This document shows, in pieces, positions 40,354-52,300 of a stretch of 64,000 bases of DNA. Source of the stretch: Aldrovandia affinis (lineage: Eukaryota; Chordata; Actinopteri; Notacanthiformes; Halosauridae). The notes beneath the pieces were generated by a model. That model was not told the DNA's origin. It worked only from the letters and a program-made list of their open reading frames with translations, and did no database searches. The position numbers were made by a program, and so were the translations under genes. How positions within the stretch are numbered: the first letter of the stretch is position 1; each line of letters begins with the position of its first letter. Where the stretch lies: contig JAINUG010000131.1 of assembly GCA_029706075.1 (NCBI GenBank), positions 2,232,001 to 2,296,000 on the forward strand, given 5' to 3'.

Positions 40354-43300
40354 GTAAGACCCATGAGTTATACATTAATATTACAGGTATATTAATTGTA
40401 ATTTCCATACGGCCCCAGGGCACTTCAAAGAAAGTTGCTCGTTCAAAAGACCTGTGACAGTAGGTCGCCTCCATTCAGCAACAAGGCTGTAACCTAGCTA
40501 TCCGTCACTATCATGTAATTAATAAAATCGTAACTCCAGCTACGCATTACATTATGTTTTTACTTATGACGTACTGTTCAGTAGCCTATTTTAAGACATA
40601 TACTGAATATTACATGTACTAATTTGTTGTTTTTGCCACTTATTTATTTACTACCAAACATGCTATGGATGCCATTTTTGGGGGAGATTAATTCTCAACG
40701 CTACAGCATGAACGTCTGTGTAAGGCTTCAGCGCGAACCAAATGCATCATGATAAATGTAGAATATCCTGATACGAGAACGGCCTCATTGCACGAGTCAA
40801 TCAATCCAAATTAATTATCTAAATAAAATAATTAAGCAAACGATTATGGTTATGCTACCACACTGAGTTGAACATTAAGTAGCCTATAGGATTGTACATC
40901 CTACAGCTTTGTTGAATACAGTCCAGATTTTTACTTAGCTATGTTAGTAACAGTGGGAAAAAACTGTGGGAGTACAGTAATTACGTTTTCATACCCATGC
41001 TATCTGTATGTAGAGCGTTAAGTGATAATGATGTTCTTAGACGTCGTACAGTTTGGGCAGACGTGACTCAATATCAATTAGCATGTGAGTGTCTCATTCC
41101 AGCAGTGACGCGCAGACAGGGGCTGTGGAGCCATGTGAGACCCTTCCCTTACGTGTGGTATGTCTCAGTTAAAACCACAAATGTAAAGAGCTGCAAGCAG
41201 CGATTAAGAGGGCCAAGCACTCATAGCCACAATTAAACCAATGAAGAGGGTGGTGACCCATAGGGCACATGTACATGTTCCTAATGAGTGGATTAGTTAC
41301 TGCAGCAAGTTATACATTTCTGCAAAGGAACAGTGATTTTTAATTATATGGAGCTCTATTGTGCTACCAAGTGTTTAGTTATAGCCAATGCTTTCGGACT
41401 GGTGTCTTGATGTAGCTGTCAATAAACATACAATTTCATCACTTTATGTCAATCTGTTTGGGATTTTGTAGCCATTTTTGTGATAAGCAATGGCCACTGC
41501 CAAGTTGATTAACTTACTGCAACTATGCTGTCATTTTATTAGAATAGTATTTGAGAAGACTCCAATCAACCAGTCGGTGGCAGATGCATGTCAATACATC
41601 AAACGGTCTAGGAGGAAATGTCTTTTAAGTGTTTTTTAATTTCTTAAACATTGTATAAAATGCAATATGGTAGAGTTATGCTTCCTATGTTTCCTTTTGT
41701 TTGTGAAGAAGTGCGTCTACTGACATTGTTTCTGTAGGACAAACAAGACAGAAGTTATGATCTTTTAAACATTGCAATTTCAAGTTGCCAAATTCACTTA
41801 TTGGCCATTTGGAGCACTCCTCTATCAATGTGCAAAGTTGCATAGAAATTGACCATGCCTTTATGTCAGAACTGAGAAATGTGGCAGATGAGTAACAATA
41901 ATCCCAAATCGTAGCTAATTAAAGATGGCAGCAAGCCCATACAGTGGGTATTACAAGTATTCACACCCTTTGGTATTTTTCAGATTTTATTTTCTTACTT
42001 CATGGAATCAAAATGGATTTAATTTGAATGTATTGCCACTAATGAACACAAAATACTCTATAATGTTAAATACACTGCCTGTCCCCAAAAAAAGTCACAC
42101 ACTCTAATATTTCGTTGGACCGCCTTTAGCTTTGATTATGGCACGCATTCGCCGTGGCATCGTTTCGATAAGCTTCTACAATGTCACAACATTTATTTCC
42201 GTCCAGAGTTGCATACATTTTTCGCCAAGATCTTGTATTGATGATGGGAGAGTCAGACCACTGCGCAAAGTCTTCTCCAGCACATCCCAAAGATTCTCAA
42301 TGGGGTTAAAGTCTGGACTCTGTGGTGGCCAATCCATGTGTGAAAATGATGTCTCATGCTCCCTGAACCACTCTTTCACAATTTGAGCCCAATGAATCAT
42401 GGCATTGTCATCTTGGAATATGCCCGTGCCATCAGGGATGAAAAAATCCATTGATGGAAAAACCTGGTCATTCAGTATATTCAGGTAGTCAGCTGACCTC
42501 ATTCTTTGGGCACATAACGTTGCTGAACCTAGACCTGACCAACTGCAGCAACTCCAGATCATAACACTGCCCCCACAGGCTTGTGCGGAAGGCACTAGGC
42601 ATGATGGGTGCATCACTTCATCCGCCTCTTTTCTTACCCTGATGCGCCCATCACTCTGGATAAATCTGGACTCATCAGACCACATGACCTTCTTCCATTG
42701 CTCCAGAGTCCAATCTTTATGCATTTACATTTTACATTTTAATCATTTAGCAGACGCTCTTATCCAGAGCGACTTACAAGATGTGCATTAATACAAGGTA
42801 AGAACAATCATAGTTAGCGCACAAGATCAGTGCAGTAATACAGCAATAGACATCATTGCAGGCGTCTGCGTATCATACCTGTAACACTGGGAAAGAAAAG
42901 GTTAGTGTTTTTTTTTTTTTTTTAATAGAGTAGAACACGTAAACAGTGGTGATGACAGATTGACTGGATGGACAGTGTTCAGTGGTAGTGGAGTCTGAAG
43001 AGGTGGGTTTTGAGTCTCTTGCGGAAGATTGGAAGTGATTCCGCAGTCCTGACCGATTGCGGGAGGTCGTTCCACCAGCGAGGGACCAGGACAGAGAAGA
43101 GGCGAGACCGCAAGGAGCGGCTGCCAGGCATCCGGAGGGATGGGGCAGGCAGTTTGCCAGAGGAGGCGGAGCGGAGGAGTCTGGGCGGGGTGTAGGGAGT
43201 GATGAGTGACTGGAGGTATGGAGGAGCAGTACCTCTGGCCGCTTGAAAAGCAAGCACCAGTGACTTGAATCTGATGCGTGCTGCGATGGGGAGCCAGTGC

Positions 43301-46300
43301 AGGGAGGACAGTAGAGGGGTGACGTGGGTGAACTTCGGCTGGTTGAACACCAGGCGAGCGGCAGCGTTCTGGACTAGTTGCAGAGGCCGGAAGGCCTGCC
43401 AGCAAGGAATTGCAGTAGTCCAGACGTGAGATCTGGACTACTGGACTACTGGACCAGGAGTTGAGTGGCCTCTTGGGTGAGGAACAGTCGGATCCTCCGG
43501 ATGTTGTGGAGGGAGAAACGGCAGGTCCGAGTGATCGCAGCAATATGGTATTTATGCAATATTTATGCTCCCTAGCAAATTGAAGCCTTTTTTCCGATTA
43601 CCCTCACTGACAAGTGCTTTTCTTAAGGCTACACAGCTGTTTAGTCCCAATCCCTTGAGTTCCCTTCACATTGTGCATGTGGAAATGCTCTTACTTTCAC
43701 TATTAAACATAGCCGTGAGTTCTACTGTTGATTTTTTACGATATGATTTCACCAAACGTTTTAGTGATTGCCGATCACGATCATTCAAGATTTTTTTCAG
43801 ACCACATTTCTTCCTCGAAGATGATGGTTCACCACTATCCTTCCAGGTTTTAATAATGCATTGGATAGTTCTTAACCCAATTTGAGTAGTTTCAGCAATC
43901 TCCTTAGTTGTTTTCTTTGCTTGATGCAGGCCAATAATTTGACCCTTCTGAAACAGATTAACATCTTTTCCACGACCACAGGATATGTCTTCCGACATGG
44001 TTGTTTAAGAAATGAGAAGCCACTCACTGCATCAGTTAGGGTTAAATAACTTGTTGCCAGCTAAAACATATGAATCACTGCAGTAATTATCCAATGGAAG
44101 GCTCTTACCTATTTGCTTAGTTAAATCCAGGTGGTGACTTTTTTTTGGCCAGGCAGTGTAAACAACTCTAAAGTTTTTTATAAATTAATTACAAATGAAA
44201 ACCAGACAATAATTGATTCCATAAGTATTCACCCCCCTTGACTTGGCAGAAGCACCTTTAGCTGAAGTCTATTTGGGTAAATCCCTACCAGCTTTGCACA
44301 TCTGGTCACTGCAATTTTTGCCCATTCTTCTTTACAAATCAGGTTGGATGAACAGCATTGATCAAATCTTTCCACAGATTCTCAGACGATTTAAAATGTA
44401 AAGAGGAGAGTCCACTGAACAAGTTAGTGAAAGTTTTGTGCAAATTGGTCAAACTTTGTAGGAGGAGAAAATGTTAAAATGTTCTTTAATTAATTAAAAA
44501 TGTCTAGATGTAATGCTATATATAATGGCTAATTCATTAAAAAATCCAATATGGGTGTTGTATATATTGGTATGCAATTTTTCAATTGTGAGCAGAGGCA
44601 TCTAATGATGTTGGTTTCAGGGCCCATATTCACAAAGCATTTTAAGGATAAAAGTTGGTCCTAACTGCGCAATTTAGGAGCAAGTCCGAAAGATAATGGG
44701 CGTGTCACTCATACATTTAGGAGTCCTACATTTTTGGGATAAGAGTGTTTCACAAAGGGTTTGAGAACTAAAAACAGCTCCTAAGTCCAGGAGAAGTTAA
44801 AAGCAGCCAAGAGGACTTCTAAGTCGCCAAAGACCTACTCACGGCAATCCGAAAATCTGCTGCGGCCGGCAATTGTTGTCGCAATCGCGTCAACACTGGA
44901 GATATTGAATGATACAGAGCTCATAAAAAGGTACCGCCTCAATCGCGATGGTATTATGTATATAATATTATATATATTATATATAGATACCCGCTGATTG
45001 TTTACGAGATGCAGACATGTAACCAATTGACTAGTCGGTATTCTTGGTTTCATGTTAAATCAGTGACACGTAGCGTACATTTGTATTTTAGAATCTTTAT
45101 TAGAATATAATAGGGGTGCATCGGATCATTTGTCGGATCAGCAAAAAAATAAATAATGGGACCAAAGGCGCGTTTCCACCAAAAATTGCCAGGAACTATT
45201 CTCAAGGAATTGAATGAATGATAATTTCAGTTTTTCAATTTAAGTTATTTCACTAAATCTTTATTCGAAAATTTCACAAAAGACATTTTTAGATTCAGTA
45301 CTAAATCTTTCAACATTGGGGGACCAAATCAATTTATTTATATTTTTATATCAGCTAGGCTATAATTGGGGGACATTTTGACATTTCTGAATATTGGGGG
45401 GGATGTGTCCCCCCCAATATATATGGTCGTTTCGGCCTTGCCTTAGGCGATTTAACTAGGGTGGTCTTATGCCTGAATTAATTTAATAAAAAAATAAAAG
45501 ATCGCTAATGTTTCAATTCTATTTAATTCGGTCGCGTTTCTAAAAACATGCCTCCCAGAAAGGCATTTAGTATGAAAAACAAAGCAAACCAAAACATACA
45601 TGGTTGTCTATCTCTTCACTGTAACTCTGCATCGAGATTTAGGGAATTGTTACTGTAAAAACAGCGGCAGAAAAACTATTTCTCTATGATGACCCATCCC
45701 CTATATCAGCCAATCACTGTGGGCATTCTGAGTAAGCTCGTTCATGAGAAACAATGTCATCCCTAGCAACGACGTCAACCCCGCCCTCACTCTTAGCTTG
45801 AAGATTGTAGGAATTCCTTAATATGAGTTTGTCTTTGCAGCTTTGTGAATAGGTTTTAAGGTGGGACTCCTAACTAAAAGGTTTTAGTGCGATTTAGAAG
45901 TACTCCTAGTGGTAAGACAAAATGCTTTGTGAATACGGGCCCAGGTCTCTAGGACAAACAGGGCATACATTATGATGATTTAAACATTGCAATTTCAATT
46001 TAGTGTTATAGCACCACCAAATGGCCAATCAGTGCCAAAATAGCTCATTGGTTGTTTGGAGAACCTTTTATCAATGTGCAAAGTTTCATAAAATGTTACC
46101 AGGCAGATATGCCAGACACATTTAGACAAATAGACACATTTCTGTAAAGTTATAAAATGATAAATGGTTTTGAACAATATTTGAAATCTTTAAACCAAAT
46201 GTCATTGCCTGGACATGAATTTACACCCTAAGCTGTAAGTCTTGCTGACTGTGCTACCACACACTGAACAATAATTAAAAACTATATAGCCTGAAAGATT

Positions 46301-49300
46301 TCATGTTTCAATGTTAACAAAGGTTTGCAACAGTTCATCAGTTTTTAGTGGTATTATGGTACATTTGAAAACAATTTACAATTTACAGAGGCAGCTGGTT
46401 TTGAACCCACAACCTTTAGATTACTGGTGCAGTGGTTTTACTATATACGTAATAGGGTAGGCTCTTTAGCAGTGGAATCTAGAATTAATGAATGAAGAGG
46501 AATAAAATATCCAAGCATTAACTGCAAATAAATTAAATTTAACAACAAAATATGCTTCCTTCGAGACGGAAATCACCCACCCACTCTCTGCGAATTCATG
46601 CTGGCTCACCCTACCCCCTCCCCCTGGGGTAGACAGCCAAACACTGCCCCCGATTGGGGCTCCCCACCAAGGCCGGTTTGGTACAGTCAGGGTTCGAACT
46701 GCGACTGCGATAGGCAGCTCACACTTGTAATGGATCTGCCAATACAGGTGCGTTAGGCCGCTACGCTATCAGAGGCTCCAATCTTATTATTTCTATGGTT
46801 ATTACATGCAAATATCTGCACTGGTCAATTATCAGTTATATAGTTTCTACATTTTCAAAGATATCGATATGGTCTTTCAAAGGGGCAGTGCCCTCTATCA
46901 TCCTGCCAAGTCTCATGAAAAGTGACACAGGGCTTCTATGTTAAAAATAAAAATATAACATACAATTACAATAGGGTTCCAGCACCTTTGGTGTTTGGCC
47001 CAGTAATAAATATAGCTGCCAACAGCAATACCGGGCCCATTCTATAGAGCACCATCATCTGGCCACCTAGTCTAAACACATCCCCAAATACCAGTGGTCT
47101 ATTGACAACTGTATACAGTATATCAAGTTTTGTCAAAATCAGATCATGCATTTATGAATTAGGACTCACTTCCTGCTTGCACAGGAAGTTCCCTTTACCG
47201 ACGCATGTGAGATGATTCCATCACATCACCCTATGGTCCTAATCATGTGTCTGAGGTTTCACAATTGATTGGCTTATGGCGGCCATATTGTTAAGCCCAT
47301 CAGCTTCTGTTAAAAGCAAGAATAATTCAGATTGTTTAAAGAGTCTAGGAGGAGTAGCATTGAAAATGTTTTAAAAGCAAGAATAATTCATGGGTCAATT
47401 TATGGGCAATTTAAGCTGTTCTGTTTAAGGAGAGTAACCCAACAACAGGTTTAGTGAATGTAGATCAAACAGATCATCAGATCTGTGTTTTCAAATTTTT
47501 CTAATTTAATACTTTTGTGTGGTGCCGCCTTATGGCCGATCTACACAATACTCTGGGAGTGCTGTACTGCCATGGGTATCTACAAGTCTCATACATTTAG
47601 TGAGTTTTTGTTGATCCATCTGTAAGATAAGGAAATTTGACAGAACATTTTCACAATTCAAGATGGCGGACAGTTCAAGGTGGCGGACATCCTTGAAACT
47701 ACAAATAATTTAACCTCTTGCAGGGGTGAACCTCTGTAACAAGTTACAGAATGCTGTGTGATTTTTAGTGAATTATTAAATATTAGGGACTCCATGTGTT
47801 TGATTGCATTGTTACTGCTGGGCTGGGCTTCTGCCATGGACCTTGACTTGTATACTACGTTTTGTGATTTTCCTCTTTACCGTTTAGGATTGATAGCCAT
47901 TTATGTGAAAAGCCACACCCTACTGCGAGTTTATAGGCTCATGGTGGCCATATTTGTTTGAGTAGCAACTTTCCAAATAACTTTTTAGAGGAGAAGCCAA
48001 TGAACAAACTGGTGAAATTTGCATGACAATAAGTCAAAAGGTCTTGGAGGAGAAGGTTTTTTTAAAATGCATTGTTCATAAGAAGCCAAGGTAGAAATGT
48101 TGAAATGCATCTGTTGCATGAGCCCAGTAACCCTGAGATGTAATATGGTGACCAGTACAGGGTTACTACAAGTGAGATGGAATCCATCCAAATAAGCAAG
48201 GATCTTGGGTGCTCTCGTCCAATATGAAAGTGTCATTGAACCACTGAAGTGTTCCCAGCCCAAGCCAGAAGTAATACTTCCCAATATTTCTCAGCATTAT
48301 GGTAATAAATTAAATTCCCCTGTTAGTTCTGATGGGAAGCTACCCTGCTCGAACACCCCCACTGACTTTAAATCGTGTAGGTGGCTTGAACAAACGCATT
48401 TAAATGTACGTATGTGAGTATCATCACAAAAATGGACAAGTTTGACATTTAGGGTCCAGGACACTAGCCCTCATATTCTTGTGCTCTCTGAGACCTGGTT
48501 GAATGAAGCTGTTCCAAATGATGTCATAAACCTTGAAGGTTATAACATCTTTAGATGTGACAGACAAAAAAAGAGGGTGGTATGGCCACCTATGTTAAAA
48601 ATAATTGCATGGTGACCCAATATCTTAGTATATCTATTCCTAAGGAATTATTACTACTATTACTATTACTATTACTATATGTATTGCTACTGATTATTGA
48701 TCTTACTATAAATCAAAATGCACATATGTCTGTTGTGGGGATCTATTGCCCTCCCTCTGCAATTACTGGTGCAGTTAGTACCTTATCCGATCTGTTGGCA
48801 CATCTCCAACGTAGTGATTATAATGACTTGGATTTAACGCAGTTGATATCCAAACCTACTCATCCTGATGTAAAAATCAGGCAAATTGATGATGATTGAT
48901 GTAATTCTCACTAATAGCTTGCATAATGTCCAGTGGAAGTTGTACATATGGTCTTAGTGACCATTGCCCCATAGTGTGTATTAGAGATACAAAGTTACCA
49001 AAATCTCAACCTCATCTGATCATGAAGAGAAATGTATAAAACTTTGATGTACAAGGATTTCGGCATGAACTGTATCAGTGTGATTTAACCAGTGTTTCCT
49101 GTATTCCTGATTCTGATCTTAGTACTAGATTACTTCTCCTCTTTGTTCATATCCATGGCAGACAAACATGCTCCCATTAAAAGGTTGAGTGAAGGATAGA
49201 GCTAATCCATGGTATGGCTGTCTAAACTAATACAGAAGAGAAATAAAGCCTTAGCCAAAGCCAGGAAAACTGACTCTCTACTCTCTGGCACTCCTCTACT

Positions 49301-52300
49301 GATGGGCAGACCTTCAGGCAGTTACTATATAAGCTCCATTTCTGATTCTAGTGGTGATCCTTCAAGATTTTGGAAAGCAGTTAATTCCTTGAAACATACT
49401 AGCTCCTCCCCGTCCTTACCACAACAAGTTCTGTTCAATTATAGCACCATTACTGATAAAAATAAAGAAGTTATGCTTTTAATCATCATTTGATCTCAGC
49501 AGGCCACCTATTTGAGAGGAATAGTGACTCACCCTGAACAGTCAGGCAATAGCTCAGTCTCTCCCTAACTCCAAACCTGCTTAACCATGGATCCCCCTGT
49601 TATTAGTAACCCCTTATTTTTTTCATCAAGTTACTACCAAGGAAATGTTAGATGCTCTGCTCAGCATTGATGTTAGAAAGTCCACAGCGTCTGATATGCT
49701 GAACCAAGGTCCTCTGCAGCTCTGCCCTGATAGCAGAACCCATGGCTCATATTTTTAACTTGATGATTATTTCTGGTGTTATCCCCAAAGTTGGGAAAGC
49801 GGCCCACGTACTTCCTCTTCACAAGGAAGATGATCCCTGTGATGTATATAATTATCGCCTTATTTTAAAACTTTCCTCTCTAGTAAAAACCTTTGGTCAA
49901 TACTCAACTTCAAGCCTTCTTATCAAATAACTGTATTCTGAATGCTCATCAGACAGAGCAGGACATAGCACCACCTCTCCCACACTGTAAGTATCTAGGC
50001 ATCTGGATTCATGTTTAGCTGTCTTTTAAGACGCATATAGATAACTAACTAAAGAACGGAAAGCTAAGCTTGGTTCCTTATATAGGAATGGGTTCTGCTT
50101 TACTCTTGACAACAGAAGGAAGATTGTCCAGGCGACTCTCCTACGAGTCAGTGATTATGGCGATATAAACTATATGTATGCAGTCGGCTCAGTTTTAAAA
50201 CCATTGGATTCAGTTTATCATTCCACCCTTCACTTAAGAACATAAGAACATAAGAATACATAATGACAAGAACGGGCCGTTCAGCCCATCTAGGCTCGTC
50301 ATGTCCTAATCTAAAGAGTATCTAGTACTGCATCTAGCCTGGACTTGAATAGCCCAAGTGTTTCTGCCTCTACTACCTGACCAGGCAAGCTGTTCCAGGC
50401 ATTGACAACTCTCTGTGTAAAGAAAAACTTCCTAATATCTGTGCGGAATTTGCCTTTAACTAATTTCCACCTGTGGCTTCTTGTTCTCCTGACCCCACTT
50501 ATACAAATAAATCTTTGGTATTTCACTTTGTTCATCCGTTTTAGGAATTTAAAAACCTTAATCAAATCCCCCCTAAGTCTCCGTTCGCTAAGCTTAAATA
50601 GATTGAATGCCTTAAGTCTATCCTCATAACTTTTAGCTTTCATACCAGGTATCAGTTTAGTTGCCCTTCTTTGAACTTTTTCAAGAGCTTCTATATCTTT
50701 CTTGTAGTGCAGTTCCCAGAACTGCACACAGTATTCTAAGTGAGGTCTGACAAAGGCATTATATAACATTAATATAACCTCCTTTGATTTATACTCAATA
50801 CTTTTTGCTATGTATCCCAGCATCCTGTTGGCTTTTTTCACTGCTGTAGCACACTGCTTTGATGCAGATAGACTACAATTCCTAAGTCTTTTTCAAATTG
50901 AACCTACTAACGTTTCTCCTCCCATAAAATACTCCTGTCTAATGTTTTTATTTCCCACATGCATAACTTTACATTTAGCAATATTGAATGTCGTCTGCCA
51001 CGTATCTGTCCATTCTTGGATTTTGTTTAAATCATCTTGGATTACTTTAGTCGATTCCAAACTGTTTGCCAAACCCCCAAGTTTAGTTTAATCTGCAAAT
51101 TTAACTATTTTGCTACTAACGTCTATATCAAGATAATTTATGTAAATAAGGAAGAGCAGAGGTCCCAGCACCGATCCCTGTGAGACTCCACTGCCCACAG
51201 CATCTAGGTCAGATACAACCCCACCTACTATTACTATTACTGTATTGGCCCTTGCAGCCAGTTATGAACCCACTCTGAAACAACTCCTGAAATTCCTACT
51301 GAATTCATAGCCTCTCATGTGGTACCTTGTCAAATGCTTTTTGAAAGTCCAAATATATAATATAAGCCTGGGTGAGTTCAGGCTTGAGGTAATACTGGAT
51401 ATTCTTTAGACTAGGAAATGATCAGCCTAGATTGGCCAAATGGCCTGTTCTTATTTTTGTGTTCTTACAACTCTCAATGCAACAGGTTACTCTCTACATC
51501 ACTCTGTGTTGGTGATACTGTTATAAACAGTTTGGTGGGACTTTTCTATCCAAGCAAAACTCAAGGGCTCATATTGCACTCGATCTGTGTTCAATTGCAA
51601 TTGCAAATGTTATGTTTTGAGACGTTTGTTCTGTTTGTTTTCGTATTTTATTATTTTTCCCATCATTACGGTCTGATTCCCCGTCTGTCTGTGTTCCGTG
51701 TTTTTCGATAATCCATTCCTCGTCTTTGTTATTGCACTATTCAGGTGATTTAGACTTTACGGGTTTTCTGCTTTATTTTCCTATCTCGTTTACTTCCTTC
51801 TTTCTTTCTAACACTCTGTATATATTAGTTAGATGTATATAGTACTAACCTACTAATCTACTAACATTAGGGATTTAGATTAAGTTACTAACATTACTAA
51901 TTACTGATTATCTCACGCTTCTATCTACTGCTATCATTCTCTCTCTCGTTGTCCTATCCCTGTACGCTTCTCTCCTTTCGCTTTACCTGCACGCAGATTC
52001 TTTCCTTTGCTCTCCTCCCCTTCGAACTGTGCACATGTCTACCTGCTATTCCAGGTCATTTTATTTCTGTGTATTTATGTGTTTCCCAGTCGGTGTCTTT
52101 TGTCTCCCCTCGTTATCGTATTAGTGATCCCTATCGTTCTCACCTGTGTTCTTGCCCTTCTTCCCTCCCAGTCACACCTGATTCCTATTGTGTTTTCCTT
52201 CCCCGCTTGTATTTTAGTTTCGTGTCTGCCTCAGTCTTTGTCAGAACGTTGATCATCATTCACTGTGCCGATTGTATTGTGTGTCGAGTTCGCCTTCCGA

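Larger units (their letters stand above)
42073..44158 (-). mobile_element. Tc1/mariner transposon split by an L2 insertion
   Basis: Inverted ends 'cactgcctgtccccaaaaaa' and 'tttttttggccaggcagtg' are flanked by TA (42071-42072, 44159-44160). It encodes a minus-strand transposase in two open halves (43998-43666 and 42724-42176) separated by the L2 at 42723-43561. Confidence 0.9.
41942..44400. mobile_element. Degenerate Tc1 host of a second Tc1
   Basis: The left end 'cagtgggtattacaagtatt' follows TA. The block 'tgattccataagtattcacc' and 'ctaccagctttgcacatctg' at 44210-44310 is typical Tc1 subterminal sequence. A second Tc1 occupies 42073-44158. The right terminus is missing. Confidence 0.65.
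41185..48420. repeat. Unclassified dispersed fish repeat, fragmented by later insertions
   Basis: Related pieces recur: 'aggacaaacaagacagaagt' near 41738 and 'aggacaaacagggcatacat' near 45952; 'caatgtgcaaagttgcatag' near 41826 and 'caatgtgcaaagtttcataa' near 46071; and 'aaattggtcaaactttgta' near 44443 resembling the block near 48010. At 41185 'gagctgcaagcagcgattaa' marks one edge. Tc1, Harbinger-like and SINE insertions separate the pieces. No coding frame seen. Confidence 0.5.
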
